Made by a program: the position numbers and the translations under genes. A stretch of 64,000 nucleotides of DNA from Caldicellulosiruptor bescii DSM 6725 (GTDB taxonomy: Bacteria; Bacillota; Thermoanaerobacteria; Caldicellulosiruptorales; Caldicellulosiruptoraceae): assembly GCF_000022325.1 (NCBI RefSeq), contig NC_012034.1, positions 1,983,501-2,047,500 on the forward strand, in the 5' to 3' direction. How positions within the stretch are numbered: the stretch's first letter is position 1; each line of letters begins with the position of its first letter. Positions 1 through 9,683 of this stretch are shown piece by piece. The notes beneath the pieces were generated by a model. The model did no database searches. It was not told the origin of the DNA and worked only from the letters and a program-made list of their open reading frames with translations.

Positions 1-91
1 GGTTAAATGCAATTCCAATTGGAACCAATATTATAGCAAATATAGCAACAGCAACTATAGCCTCTATTAACGAAAAACCCTTTAGCTTCAT
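1..91 (-). CDS. Type IV prepilin, N-terminal part only
   Basis: The 5' end of a minus-strand gene whose remainder lies beyond the window edge. It begins MKLKG followed by FSLIEAIVAVAIF, a class III prepilin signal: short basic leader, Gly at -1, Phe at +1, Glu at +5, then a hydrophobic helix. The prepilin peptidase encoded at 3803-4579 would cleave after the Gly. It starts 11 bases after the pilO stop codon, so it should be part of the same pilus operon. Pilin class (major or minor) cannot be told from about 30 residues. Confidence 0.85.
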   Translation of the reverse strand, partial: MKLKGFSLIEAIVAVAIFAIILVPIGIAFN

Positions 92-102
92 GTTAACTCA
101 CC

Positions 103-747
103 TTATTTAAATAAATTATTTTTTCCACTTGGACTTTTCTTAATTGTCTTATTCAAAACAAACTCACGCGCTGGGCTTTGCGGGTCGTTAAATCCATAAA
201 ATTTTATCACTGCATTTACCATTAACTTGTTTTCTGCCTTTGTCATGTTCAGAGAATCAATGGTAAATAAAGGCGCAAAATTCGGTTGTTTATCAAGAAT
301 TGTGTGTATATTTTCATATTCACAATTCCATGTTTGCCGTGATGACAAATAATATGGATAAAACTGGTCACCCATATTTTTTGTATTTCCAAGCTCAATT
401 TTCTGTGAAGGCTCAAACATATATGAAGAAGTACTAATCTTCACTGTTTCTAATAGTCTTTTTAAATCTACAACACAAAACAAAGCATTCTGATTTGGCG
501 GAATAATATCTTTTAATTTAGCATACTCCTTTTTTGCATTTTCTATTTCTCCCTTGTGTGCGTTATAATTGTTTATTATCATATTCAACCTTGAAAGCTC
601 TGCAGTAAGGGTTTCATACTGTGTTTTTAAATTCTCTAATCTTTGAGACAAGTTACTATATACAAATGAATAAAAAACAAATCCAATTATCACTATTAAC
701 CCAATAATCAGTAAATTTTTTTCTCTACGGCTCAATTTATAACTCAT
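103..747 (-). CDS. pilO: Type IV pilus inner-membrane assembly protein PilO-like
   Basis: A 214-residue protein with a short cytoplasmic N-terminus, one membrane helix at about residues 11-32, a coiled-coil stretch (about 33-80, rich in Leu, Glu and Lys) and a C-terminal globular domain. This is the layout of PilO, which pairs with PilN and links cytoplasmic PilM to the assembly machine in the membrane. Identity rests on layout and on the pilM-pilN-pilO gene order, since PilO sequences diverge strongly. The next gene downstream is a prepilin. Confidence 0.75.
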   Translation of the reverse strand: MSYKLSRREKNLLIIGLIVIIGFVFYSFVYSNLSQRLENLKTQYETLTAELSRLNMIINNYNAHKGEIENAKKEYAKLKDIIPPNQNALFCVVDLKRLLETVKISTSSYMFEPSQKIELGNTKNMGDQFYPYYLSSRQTWNCEYENIHTILDKQPNFAPLFTIDSLNMTKAENKLMVNAVIKFYGFNDPQSPAREFVLNKTIKKSPSGKNNLFK

Positions 748-798
748 TGCTACCTTTCACCACCTTCATTAAATTGATCTTAAAATTCTTAAAACTTC

Positions 799-1332
799 TT
801 ATCTTATATCAGCACTCACATCAGCTTTTTTGATACCTTCTACATCATTTGCACCATTAAATACTACATTTGCAAAGTGTGGATCATTAGATAGGCTGTA
901 AACAAACTGAACCACACTCTCAACATTCTTGCTTGCTACTCTGCAATTAAGTTTGTTATTTTCTATCTGCAGCATCTCAAATGTCAGATCTATTGGGGTT
1001 AACTTTTCAAGAGTTGTAAGTAATTCCTTTAATTTGAGGTTTTCATTCTTCTTTTGATTAATAAACCCAATTTTCATATCATATGCCTCTTTTATCCTTA
1101 AATCTTTTTGTATCTTGTTTACAATTATTTTTTTAGAGTTAATCTCGGTTATAGTGCTGCTGATCTTCATAGAATATGAAATTATCTGAATAAAGATAAA
1201 TACTGATATTAAAACACATATCCCAATTACCGATAATAAAGTAATTATCAATACACCGCTTACTTTTTCATTGTCTACTTTATATTGCTTACTATATGCC
1301 TCTAATAAATTTATATCTTTTAAAACTGGCAC
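799..1332 (-). CDS. pilN: Type IV pilus assembly protein PilN-like
   Basis: A 177-residue protein. The N-terminus carries a DINLLEAYSK segment resembling the conserved INLLP motif by which PilN tails bind PilM. One membrane helix follows at about residues 26-52, then a short coiled coil and a ferredoxin-like C-terminal half. It lies between pilM and pilO, as in other pilMNO sets. There is no PilQ secretin gene nearby, which fits a single-membrane cell. Confidence 0.75.
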   Translation of the reverse strand: MPVLKDINLLEAYSKQYKVDNEKVSGVLIITLLSVIGICVLISVFIFIQIISYSMKISSTITEINSKKIIVNKIQKDLRIKEAYDMKIGFINQKKNENLKLKELLTTLEKLTPIDLTFEMLQIENNKLNCRVASKNVESVVQFVYSLSNDPHFANVVFNGANDVEGIKKADVSADIR

Positions 1333-1377
1333 TACTTCTTGCCTCCTTTACCATATAATATCCATACCTTGTGTCTT

Positions 1378-2340
1378 TTAGATTAACCCACTGAAAACTG
1401 TTACATAACTAAACATTACACTTTTTTCTTGTGTTCCAATTTTCTTGATAGACTTAAACCCGCTTACAAGTTCTACATCCATATTAATTCTCTTTTTTAA
1501 AATATCACTGATATCAATATGTTGACATACCTCTCCTGTTAGATATACTTTTTTAATATTCGTTATCGGTTCTTCTCTCGTTCGTACAAAGTCATAAAAC
1601 TTGATTATACTTTCAGAAATAAGATCCTCAATATAGCTAAATTCATAATCATAAGATTGTTCTGAATTTTCCTTAAACATCTCTTCGAGCTGAACAAGCG
1701 GAAAAAGTTTTGTGGCACAGAGCTCGTTATTTGCAACAACTGATGTAGAAACCCCGTTTCGGGTGATATTTGCTATTAAATATGAATTATCATCTGTTTG
1801 TTTATTCAGCTTTCTTTCAATTTTGAATAATTTGACAATAGAATTTGGTTCAATATCAATCTTAGATATTTTTATTCCTGAATTTCTAAAAGCATTTATT
1901 ACTCCTTCGATTAAGAATCTATGTACACCAACAATTAGTACCTTTTGCTTTTTAATTTTTCCTTCATCAAATATTCTTAATTGCTTATAATCAAGTACAT
2001 AATTATCTATGTTAATTGGGAAATATTGTCTTGCCTCATGGCATATCATATTGTAGACTTTGTCATCGGTAACATAAGGCATCTCCAGTTCTCTTATCAA
2101 AATGTTAGAAATCCCTGAAAATATTACATTCACATTTTTCTTACCAACCTTATTTTGATTGAAAAAGCTTCTAAGCTCTATCTGCAAAAGTACATCATCA
2201 ACTTTAATATCTTCTCTAATTATATTATCGTCAAGATTTTTTTCAAAAAATCTATCAATTTCAATTACCTCATTGTGATATTTCCCCTCAACCACTCTAA
2301 TGTAGTTTTTTCCAATCTCAACAACAACTTTTTCGCTCAC
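1378..2340 (-). CDS. pilM: Type IV pilus assembly ATPase-fold protein PilM-like
   Basis: A 320-residue soluble protein of the actin/FtsA-like fold. The N-terminus (VVVEIGKNYIRVVEG) is the first phosphate-binding beta-hairpin seen in PilM, and YLIANITRNGVSTSVV near residue 187 fits the second. PilM binds the PilN cytoplasmic tail and couples the pilus motor to the membrane complex. It heads the pilM-pilN-pilO subset. The glycine pattern is less regular than in proteobacterial PilM, so nucleotide binding is inferred from the family. Confidence 0.75.
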   Translation of the reverse strand: MSEKVVVEIGKNYIRVVEGKYHNEVIEIDRFFEKNLDDNIIREDIKVDDVLLQIELRSFFNQNKVGKKNVNVIFSGISNILIRELEMPYVTDDKVYNMICHEARQYFPINIDNYVLDYKQLRIFDEGKIKKQKVLIVGVHRFLIEGVINAFRNSGIKISKIDIEPNSIVKLFKIERKLNKQTDDNSYLIANITRNGVSTSVVANNELCATKLFPLVQLEEMFKENSEQSYDYEFSYIEDLISESIIKFYDFVRTREEPITNIKKVYLTGEVCQHIDISDILKKRINMDVELVSGFKSIKKIGTQEKSVMFSYVTVFSGLI

Positions 2341-2391
2341 TATAAATCACCTCTACGATTCATATAAAATACATTATAAGCATTTTTCTGA

Positions 2392-2964
2392 CTAAAAATT
2401 CCTAAAAACATGTTCAACTTTGTACACTCTGGTTATTCGGTTAGCTCCACGTTTATTTATTACAACCTCATATTCTATTACTATCTTCAAATCTGAAACA
2501 TAGACACAATCAAATCTTTCTACAAGACCATTTAAGAAGATAAACGCTGCAGGTGACGGAACCGAAGAACCACTTGAGGATGTCAAATAAATCTTTTCAA
2601 TGCTAATGCTCCTTGAATTTGAATCATATATAAGCTTAATTCTAAAATCAGGTCGTGCAGTTAGTGCTGGCAAATCATTTTGATAAACATCCATTATTAC
2701 TTGTTTAGTTGTACCAACAACCATATACTTAATAGTAGACTGGTCAGACATTGACAGCCATTGTTTTACCTGATCATTCAATCTTTTCGCTTCACCTTCA
2801 ATCCTTGCTATATTAATGTTCTCCTGTGCAACTTTAAAGTTCTGAATAAAAAAGGAATAAATTGCACCGAGTATGATTGCTACAATTACAACAGCTATTA
2901 TTAACTCAACTAGGGTTAAACCCTTTAATTTTGTAATGCTTTTTATTTCTAAATTAAATCTCAT
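2392..2964 (-). CDS. Prepilin-like protein with long leader
   Basis: A 190-residue protein with a class III signal: a 15-residue leader ending KLKG, then LTLVELIIAVVIVAIIL with Glu at +5. The first mature residue is Leu rather than the usual Phe. The C-terminal part is beta-rich and lacks a cysteine pair, consistent with a minor pilin (PilW/GspJ-like size). Its start overlaps the stop of the preceding pilin gene by 4 bases (ATGA), indicating translational coupling. Confidence 0.8.
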   Translation of the reverse strand: MRFNLEIKSITKLKGLTLVELIIAVVIVAIILGAIYSFFIQNFKVAQENINIARIEGEAKRLNDQVKQWLSMSDQSTIKYMVVGTTKQVIMDVYQNDLPALTARPDFRIKLIYDSNSRSISIEKIYLTSSSGSSVPSPAAFIFLNGLVERFDCVYVSDLKIVIEYEVVINKRGANRITRVYKVEHVFRNF

Positions 2965-3515
2965 TTAACTTCAACACTCCCCGGAGGCAACGCTTTAATA
3001 ATAACTCTTTTCTGATAACCACTTGTTGCCCCTCTTATTTGTACCACTAATTCTTTATTTGCATTTTGATAATGACTTTCGTTTGCTCGTAAACCTGGTG
3101 AACCTGAGAATCGCCATAATGTTCCATTTTTGTCATAATACAAATATGTAGCAACTGCTCCTGCGCCTGTAACAATTATATCAGAATTTAACTCAACAGC
3201 TTTGCTTTTTAATTCCTTTAAAACTGTTTCTGTTCCCCCCACATATTTTATCAGTTGAATCTGTAAACACCTTTCACCTGTTGTTGGATCTGGTATAACA
3301 TAATTATTAATTTTAACAAAATATTTGTAATAAACTGCTTCTTTATCTTCGTACTCATACAGTATAGAAATCATATCTGACAACCCATTTGCAATATTTC
3401 GAACTTCTGCACGACGAACAGATGATAGATATGCAGGTATTCCAATAGCTATTAATATAGCAATTATAACTATTACAATTATCATTTCACTAAGAGAAAA
3501 TCCCCTACATTTCAT
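2961..3515 (-). CDS. Prepilin-like protein
   Basis: The ATG at 3515 gives the compact leader MKCRG followed by FSLSEMIIVIVIIAIL, a textbook prepilin signal with Glu at +5. An AAAGGGA Shine-Dalgarno sits about 9 bases upstream. An in-frame upstream ATG at 3536 would add seven residues but lies deeper inside comFB. The chosen start overlaps the comFB stop by 11 bases. The C-terminal domain has a Gly/Ala/Thr-rich stretch typical of pseudopilins. Probably a minor pilin. Confidence 0.8.
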   Translation of the reverse strand: MKCRGFSLSEMIIVIVIIAILIAIGIPAYLSSVRRAEVRNIANGLSDMISILYEYEDKEAVYYKYFVKINNYVIPDPTTGERCLQIQLIKYVGGTETVLKELKSKAVELNSDIIVTGAGAVATYLYYDKNGTLWRFSGSPGLRANESHYQNANKELVVQIRGATSGYQKRVIIKALPPGSVEVK

Positions 3516-3798
3516 CACTACAATCCCTTTCTTCATGTCTCACATTATTTTTTACAACATAAGCCGCTGCTGCCAGCGCAGCAATTATATCTACTTCAAA
3601 TTGAATTTCTAATTCTTTTAATTTCACAAACATCTTACCATCTTCAGTCACACAATACCGAGGTGGAAGCCTATTCAAAGCCAATGCCATTACATCGGCT
3701 TTGCATTTTTCGCATTTGCAAACACCCAATTCATCATTTATCTTCTCGTAGTATTTTTGAACAAGTTCCTCCATCAGATTTTTTATAACATACATCAT
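3505..3798 (-). CDS. comFB: Late competence protein ComFB family
   Basis: A 97-residue protein with the ComFB family signature: an N-terminal NLMEELVQKYY helix, then CKCEKCKADVMALALNRLPP and RYCVT. The Cys-x-Cys-x-x-Cys group (around residues 27-32) could bind a metal. In Bacillus, comFB lies in the comF operon and has no clear essential role; cyanobacterial homologues bind cyclic nucleotides. Here it sits inside the pilus operon between prepilin peptidase and a pilin, which suggests a role in pilus or DNA-uptake control (inference). Confidence 0.85.
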   Translation of the reverse strand: MMYVIKNLMEELVQKYYEKINDELGVCKCEKCKADVMALALNRLPPRYCVTEDGKMFVKLKELEIQFEVDIIAALAAAAYVVKNNVRHEERDCSDEM

Positions 3799-3802
3799 AA
3801 CT

Positions 3803-4579
3803 CTACCTCACTATTATTAGCTGATAGTAAAGATCAGCAATCCTTTCACCTGCCACTGTTGACACAAATATGCCAGTTGATATAAACGGACCAAACGGAA
3901 TCTCCCTCTTTTTCTTGTTTCCCTTTAAAATGCTTTGAATAAACTTCAAACCTAAAACATATAAAAATGCTATAAAAAATGCAACGAAATTGCACACAAT
4001 TGCCTGTCTTATTGTAAATCCTACACCTCCTGCCATCAAAAGCAAAACATCCCCTAACCCCATTGCATAACCACGGGTAAATAAGTATATAAGCCCTACC
4101 AAAAGCGCATTTAAAATTGGTCCAAGCACCACAAACGTCATTGAGGTTTTTGAAACCCCTTTTAAACTCACCTCAAACCCAAACTTTAAAATGGCAAGCA
4201 AAAGAATACTTGTTACGCACATCTCGTAAGTTTTGAAATCTACAACTGAAATGTATATCAGGATACAGCCTATCAAAAATAATAAAAAAGCTGATACACT
4301 CAAACCATACACTCTTGCGCTTGCTATTGCAAGCAAACAACACACAGTTTCAACAGCCGGGTATAAAGGTGAAATTGGACTTTTGCAATACCTGCACTTC
4401 CCTTTCAGGATAATAAAGCTTAAGACAGGGATTAAATCAAACCATCTTATCCTTTTTCCACAATTTGGACAATGACTCGAGGGGAATATAATTGATTCCC
4501 CTCGAGGTATTCTGTATATGCATACATTCAGGAAGCTACCAATAACCAATCCCAACGTTCCCACTATTGCCTCTAACAT
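3803..4579 (-). CDS. pilD: Prepilin peptidase / N-methyltransferase (A24 family)
   Basis: A 258-residue polytopic membrane aspartic protease that removes pilin leaders and methylates the new N-terminus. The cytoplasmic loop carries two CxxC pairs ([10 protein letters not shown] and [10 protein letters not shown], about residues 37-66) that bind zinc. The catalytic aspartates are in [10 protein letters not shown] and in the GLGD motif of [11 protein letters not shown] (about residue 177). Length and motif order match the family. Its substrates are the five pilins in this operon. Confidence 0.93.
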   Translation of the reverse strand: MLEAIVGTLGLVIGSFLNVCIYRIPRGESIIFPSSHCPNCGKRIRWFDLIPVLSFIILKGKCRYCKSPISPLYPAVETVCCLLAIASARVYGLSVSAFLLFLIGCILIYISVVDFKTYEMCVTSILLLAILKFGFEVSLKGVSKTSMTFVVLGPILNALLVGLIYLFTRGYAMGLGDVLLLMAGGVGFTIRQAIVCNFVAFFIAFLYVLGLKFIQSILKGNKKKREIPFGPFISTGIFVSTVAGERIADLYYQLIIVR

Positions 4580-4631
4580 CTTTAGTATACTCCTTCAAAA
4601 TGAAATAAAGATTACAAACAATTAACATATA

Positions 4632-5069
4632 TTACTTGTAGTTTGGATCTGGAGACGGATAGAGCTCCACAATAGTACCAGAAGAATTTTCAGCACCTAT
4701 TCTCAATACTTGATTAGTCCCATCATATTTATAATAAAAATCTCCATTTTTTAATTTTGTCTTTGGAAGTCCACTGCCCAAGTAATCTACTATACCGTTA
4801 CCAGTGCTAACAGGGACTTTATTTTCTATTTTCACCCAGTCAGTTGTATCATTCAACACATTTCCCTCTGAAACCCACTGCTGAATAGCTGTTGCAATAT
4901 TCTTTGCATTTGCCTTATCAGCCTCAATTTTTGACTTGTTTATCTGTTTTAATACTTGAGGTACCGCAATTGCAATCAAGATTGCAATTATCGCAACAAC
5001 TATAACCATCTCAATTAATGTAAAACCTTTGTGCTTGCTGTTAACCTGCTTTACAAGCCAAGCCATCAT
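4632..5069 (-). CDS. Type IV pilin, probable major-type
   Basis: A 145-residue pilin with a 15-residue leader ending KHKG and a mature N-terminus FTLIEMVIVVAIIAILIAIAVPQ, with Glu at +5 and Pro at +22 as in major type IVa pilins. The remainder is an alternating KANAKNIATAIQQW helix and a small beta domain. It is a close paralogue of the pilin at 5103-5579 (shared AVPQVLK-INK- segment), suggesting tandem duplication. No cysteines form a D-region loop. Confidence 0.88.
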   Translation of the reverse strand: MMAWLVKQVNSKHKGFTLIEMVIVVAIIAILIAIAVPQVLKQINKSKIEADKANAKNIATAIQQWVSEGNVLNDTTDWVKIENKVPVSTGNGIVDYLGSGLPKTKLKNGDFYYKYDGTNQVLRIGAENSSGTIVELYPSPDPNYK

Positions 5070-5102
5070 CTTTCAAATCGCCTCCTCTTGTTTTTTAAAT
5101 TT

Positions 5103-5579
5103 TTAGTAACCAGGATCAACATTTGGAAAAAGCTCATAAAAGTTTGTTCCATCACCACTATAAACTCTTAGCACACTATCAAGTTTATAGTAGAAATAGT
5201 AGGAACGCCGGTAAACTGGTTTTGGCACGCCTCCTGAAATATAATCGCTGAGCTTTATACTATATGGAGGACTTAAACTTACAACATCTGAGTCAATTTT
5301 GTGAAAATTGTTATCAGGTATCAGCACATTTAAACTTTTCCCGCTATCTTCCTCGAAAAGGTAAAACGCATATGCAATATGCCTTGCATTTTGTATATCG
5401 GCTGACTTTCTTGCCTTATTTATATTCTTTAAAACCTGGGGAACGGCTATAGCAATAATCACACCCAGGATAGCAACCACTACCACCACCTCAATTAAGG
5501 TAAATCCTTTTCTTTTCAATTTAATTTCCCCTGCCTTTTTATACATCTTTAAGTTTTTTTTACGCACCAACGCTTCCAT
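5103..5579 (-). CDS. Type IV pilin, paralogue of the next gene
   Basis: A pilin of up to 158 residues with leader ending LKRKG and mature start FTLIEVVVVVAILGVIIAIAVPQ. It shares helix and tail features with its downstream neighbour. Two starts are possible: the ATG at 5579, inside the 3' end of pilC, or the ATG at 5546, which gives a 14-residue leader of more usual length. Neither has a strong Shine-Dalgarno, so translational coupling to pilC is likely. Confidence 0.85.
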   Translation of the reverse strand: MEALVRKKNLKMYKKAGEIKLKRKGFTLIEVVVVVAILGVIIAIAVPQVLKNINKARKSADIQNARHIAYAFYLFEEDSGKSLNVLIPDNNFHKIDSDVVSLSPPYSIKLSDYISGGVPKPVYRRSYYFYYKLDSVLRVYSGDGTNFYELFPNVDPGY

Positions 5580-6771
5580 ACAATTTGAATATCGGCAAGA
5601 TTATTGAAGCCAGCAAGAAACCAACCATGATAGCAAGCAACACAATCATTATTGGCTCAAATATTGATGTTAGCCTTGTTACCTGATTTTCAACTTCATT
5701 CTCATAGTAATCTGCTGCTTTGTTAAGCATGTATTCCAAATTACCACTTTCTTCCCCGGTTCTTATCATAATTTCAACAAGCCTTGGGAAAATCCCCACC
5801 TCAGCAATAGGATAACTCAAACCCTCTCCCCTCTGTACCCTTTCGATAACTTCTTCAAACTTCTTCTCAACAAATACATTTGTCATGACATTTTTTGTTG
5901 TCTCAAGAGCTATCACTATACTAACACCAGCTGCTGTCATCGTGCCAAGCGTTCTTGTAAACCTTGTTACAATTTGCCCAAGGATAATCTTACCTATGAC
6001 TGGAATTTGAAGTTTGAACTTATCAATATAAAATCCACCTTTGTCGGTTTTTCTAATTACATTGTAAGCTACCACTAACAAAATGCATACTATTATTATT
6101 AAAATAAAATTGTTTCTCATAAAATTGGAGCTGGAGATTATGAACCTTGTGGTTGCAGGCAGTTCAACATTAAGTTCGCTAAAAATCCCTACAAAAGTGG
6201 GTACAACAAATGTAAGCATTATTATCAATACACCTATTGCTACAAGAATAACAATTGCCGGGTATATCAAGGCATTTATAATTTTCTGACGTAATTTTAA
6301 CTCTTTTTCAAAGTGGGTAGCCATCCTGTCAAGTGCCTGATCAACAGAACCTGACATCTCACCAGCTTCAATCATGTTTACCAAAATTGATGGAAAACAT
6401 TCAGCTTTTTCTGCCAACGCTCTCGACAACATTGACCCACTTTGCACTTTCTTATGTATATCCTCTAATACCTTTCCAAAATATCTGTCTTTAAACTGCT
6501 CAGCAATGACATCTAATGCACTTACCATTGGTATACCCGCCATAAGCATTGTTGCAAACTGGCGACAAAACACTGCTAAGTCTTTTATAGGTATCTTTTT
6601 TCGCAACTGAACTGATATATCTTTCTGCCATACTCCTTTTTCTCTCAAGTCTATTATATACAGCTGACGTCTCTTAAGACTTTCTGCTGCAAGCTCAATT
6701 GTGTCTGCCAATATTGTCCCCTCAACATTTTTACCATTGCTATCTACCGCTTTGTAAACAAACTCTGGCAT
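5560..6771 (-). CDS. pilC: Type IV pilus platform protein PilC/GspF
   Basis: A 403-residue polytopic membrane protein with two T2SSF domains (about residues 67-190 and 270-395), each beginning with a FCRQFATML- or FTRTLGTM-type segment and ending in hydrophobic helices. It forms the inner-membrane platform on which PilB and PilT act. Gene order pilB-pilT-pilC is the classical one. The start MPEFVYKAVDSNGK is the usual GspF N-terminus. Length is normal. Confidence 0.93.
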   Translation of the reverse strand: MPEFVYKAVDSNGKNVEGTILADTIELAAESLKRRQLYIIDLREKGVWQKDISVQLRKKIPIKDLAVFCRQFATMLMAGIPMVSALDVIAEQFKDRYFGKVLEDIHKKVQSGSMLSRALAEKAECFPSILVNMIEAGEMSGSVDQALDRMATHFEKELKLRQKIINALIYPAIVILVAIGVLIIMLTFVVPTFVGIFSELNVELPATTRFIISSSNFMRNNFILIIIVCILLVVAYNVIRKTDKGGFYIDKFKLQIPVIGKIILGQIVTRFTRTLGTMTAAGVSIVIALETTKNVMTNVFVEKKFEEVIERVQRGEGLSYPIAEVGIFPRLVEIMIRTGEESGNLEYMLNKAADYYENEVENQVTRLTSIFEPIMIVLLAIMVGFLLASIILPIFKLYGSVGA

Positions 6772-6841
6772 TCCCCACTACTCTCCTTAACACACCAAAT
6801 TTATTAGTCACACTACGCAAACCTAAAAGCATTTGGAAAAC

Positions 6842-7897
6842 TTATGCACTGAGCAGTCTTTGCATAAAATCAAAGTCAGTAGCATAGTTGAACGCATCTT
6901 CACGGGTAATAAACCCTCGTTTGTACAAGTCTATGAGTGACTGCTCCATTGTTATCATGCCCTGTCGCTGATGCGTCTGAATAATTGATTGAATCTGATA
7001 CGTTTTAGCCTCCCTAATGAGGTTTCTTATGGCCGGATTTACTATCATTACCTCTGTTGCAACAACCCTGCCTTTACCATCACGACGGGTCAAAAGCTGC
7101 TGAGACACTACTCCCTGCAAAACAGTTGATAGCTGAATTCTTATCTGCTGCTGTTGATACGGTGGAAAAACGTCAATGATACGGTCTATTGTCTTTGCCG
7201 CTCCAATTGTGTGAAGTGTGGAAAACACTAGGTGTCCTGTTTCAGCAGCTGTTAAAGCTATTGCAATTGTCTCCAAATCTCTCATCTCACCAACAAGGAT
7301 TACGTCAGGATCTTCTCTCAAAGCCGCCCTCAGCGCGTCTGCAAAGCTGAGCGTGTCACTACCTATCTCTCTTTGATTGATAATACTCTTGTTGTGTCTA
7401 TGCAAATACTCTATTGGATCCTCTAATGTGATTATATGCACATCTCTTTCTTTGTTGATTATGTCAATCAGCGATGCTAGTGTTGTTGACTTACCCGAAC
7501 CGGTTGGACCTGTAACTAAAACAAGCCCTTTATTCAATTTTGTAAATTCTTTCAAAACTGGTGGAAGACCAAGTGTCTCAAATGGTGGTATATTTACTGG
7601 AATTATTCTAAAAGCTATAGAATATGACCCTCTTTGTTTATAAACATTTACTCTAAATCTGCTTACACCTTTTATGCCGTAAGAAAAGTCTATCTCACCT
7701 TTCTGCTCAAGAATTTTAAACTGGTTTTCGTTGGTGATCTGTCGCACGAACTCCTCCACCATCTCAGGGGTCAGAATTGAATCATCTGTCCGTACTAATC
7801 TGCCGTGTATTCGATAAATTGGAGGAACACCTGGTGTAATATGTATATCTGAAGCCTCCTTGAGAAATGCTTCTTTGAGAATTGAATTAATATCCAT
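6842..7897 (-). CDS. pilT: Pilus retraction ATPase PilT
   Basis: A 351-residue hexameric ATPase. Visible motifs are Walker A GPTGSGKST (about residue 131), the Asp box, Walker B VILVGEMRD (about 199), the His box STLHT, and the C-terminal AIRNLIRE motif needed specifically for retraction. The last motif separates PilT from PilB. It indicates that these pili retract, as required for twitching or DNA uptake. Confidence 0.95.
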   Translation of the reverse strand: MDINSILKEAFLKEASDIHITPGVPPIYRIHGRLVRTDDSILTPEMVEEFVRQITNENQFKILEQKGEIDFSYGIKGVSRFRVNVYKQRGSYSIAFRIIPVNIPPFETLGLPPVLKEFTKLNKGLVLVTGPTGSGKSTTLASLIDIINKERDVHIITLEDPIEYLHRHNKSIINQREIGSDTLSFADALRAALREDPDVILVGEMRDLETIAIALTAAETGHLVFSTLHTIGAAKTIDRIIDVFPPYQQQQIRIQLSTVLQGVVSQQLLTRRDGKGRVVATEVMIVNPAIRNLIREAKTYQIQSIIQTHQRQGMITMEQSLIDLYKRGFITREDAFNYATDFDFMQRLLSA

Positions 7898-7950
7898 GAG
7901 TATTTGCTTCCTCCTTCCCCTAATCTCCCCTCTTGTACTTACTCATAATA

Positions 7951-9663
7951 CTATTCAAGTGCGTAAGTAATCTTCAGATATTCTTCAACTGATGTAATTC
8001 CATTCAAAACTCTCTCTCTGCAAGCTTGTCGCAGTGTCTTCATCCCCTGTTTGACAGCAAGTTCCTTTATTTCCTCACTGCTGACATCTTTTTTGTTTAT
8101 AAGTTTTCTCAACTCTTTTGTCACAATCAGAATTTCATATACACCTGTTCTACCATAGTAACCTTTTCTATCACATATATGACATCCTCTCTTTCTGTAT
8201 AATTTTACATTCTCATCTTGCTTTATGTCAAGAAGAATTTTTTCTTCCTCTGATGGCTCATAAGGCTCTTTACAATATGAACACAGTTTTCTTACCAATC
8301 TCTGTGATATTACCCCTACCAACGACGAGCTTATCAAAAAGTTTTCTATCCCCATGTCAACCAACCTTGTAATTGCACTTGCTGCATCATTTGTATGAAT
8401 GGTTGACAACACTAAATGTCCTGTAATAGCAGCCCTGATTGCCATGTCAGCTGTCTCTCTGTCTCGGATCTCACCAATCATAATTATATCTGGGTCCTGT
8501 CGCAAGATTGATCTCAGCGCCGCTGCAAATGTTAGCCCTGCTTTGGTATTGACCTCTACTTGATTAATACCTTCTATGGTACTTTCGACAGGATCCTCAA
8601 CAGTTATTATGTTGCGTGTTCCTGTATTAAGTTCGTTTAAAATAGTATAAAGCGTAGTAGATTTACCACTACCGGTAGGACCACATACCAAGATTATTCC
8701 ATGTGGCGCAGCAATCAGCTTGTTAAATTTCTCTTCGTCCTCTTCAGTCAAGCCAAGCTCAGCTTTAGAACGCACAAATGCACTTTTGTCTATTACACGC
8801 ACAACTATCTTTTCACCATAAACACATGGTAAAGAGGAGATTCTCATGTCATATATTTTATCCGAAAAAATGTAAGTCGTTCGCCCATCCTGGGGTATTC
8901 TCTTTTCCGCAATGTCCATATTACCTATAATTTTAATTCTTGCCACCAATGATGATAATATCCCAATATCTAACTTCAACACATCATACAATACACCATC
9001 TATTCTGTATCTCACTTTTATCTCGTTCTCAAACGGTTCAATATGAATGTCGCTTGCACGCGATGTAATAGCTTGTTCAAAAATCGAATTGACAAGCCTT
9101 ACAATAGGTCCTTCAGTTCCATCTTCCAAACCAAGTTGGAATCGAGGAGTAATAGTAGCTCTTTTGGCTTGGCTGTCCTTTTCGCTACTTTCTTTTTGCA
9201 ACTCTTCAGCTGCTTTTAAAGCTTCTTGCTTACCATAGAATCTTTCAATTGCACGTTTAATATCGGATGCCTTGGCAATTCGTGGTCGCACTCTTCTGCC
9301 TGAATAAATCTCAATATCCTCCATTGCAAATATGTTGAGAGGATCAGCCATTGCTACAATTAAGTTACCATCTTCGTCAAAACTTACTGGCAAAACGGTA
9401 TGCCTTCGTGCAATTGACTCAGAAATCATTTCAACAGCCTTAGGATCAATTGGATATACATCTAATTTTATGTGAGGTATCCCTAACTGAAATTCTAAAA
9501 TCTCTATTAGCTCATCTTCTGTTATATAGCCTTTCTCAACCAGTATCTCGCCTAATTTTTTATTGGTCTGCTTTTGAATTTTAAGTGCTTCTTCCAGTTG
9601 CTGAGGTGTAATTATCTTTGCCTCTACTAAAACATCTCCAATTCTCTTTCTTTCACTTGGCAA
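7951..9663 (-). CDS. pilB: Pilus extension ATPase PilB/GspE
   Basis: A 570-residue ATPase with an N-terminal MshEN-type domain (about residues 1-150, with RIGDVLVEAKIIT and a second similar half), then the secretion ATPase core. Walker A is CGPTGSGKST, Walker B is IIMIGEIRD, followed by a STIHTNDA His box. A tetracysteine zinc motif is formed by CSYC and CHIC. MshEN domains of some relatives bind cyclic-di-GMP, so second-messenger control is possible but not shown. Confidence 0.94.
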   Translation of the reverse strand: MPSERKRIGDVLVEAKIITPQQLEEALKIQKQTNKKLGEILVEKGYITEDELIEILEFQLGIPHIKLDVYPIDPKAVEMISESIARRHTVLPVSFDEDGNLIVAMADPLNIFAMEDIEIYSGRRVRPRIAKASDIKRAIERFYGKQEALKAAEELQKESSEKDSQAKRATITPRFQLGLEDGTEGPIVRLVNSIFEQAITSRASDIHIEPFENEIKVRYRIDGVLYDVLKLDIGILSSLVARIKIIGNMDIAEKRIPQDGRTTYIFSDKIYDMRISSLPCVYGEKIVVRVIDKSAFVRSKAELGLTEEDEEKFNKLIAAPHGIILVCGPTGSGKSTTLYTILNELNTGTRNIITVEDPVESTIEGINQVEVNTKAGLTFAAALRSILRQDPDIIMIGEIRDRETADMAIRAAITGHLVLSTIHTNDAASAITRLVDMGIENFLISSSLVGVISQRLVRKLCSYCKEPYEPSEEEKILLDIKQDENVKLYRKRGCHICDRKGYYGRTGVYEILIVTKELRKLINKKDVSSEEIKELAVKQGMKTLRQACRERVLNGITSVEEYLKITYALE

Positions 9664-9683
9664 AATAATCTCCCCTCTTTTTC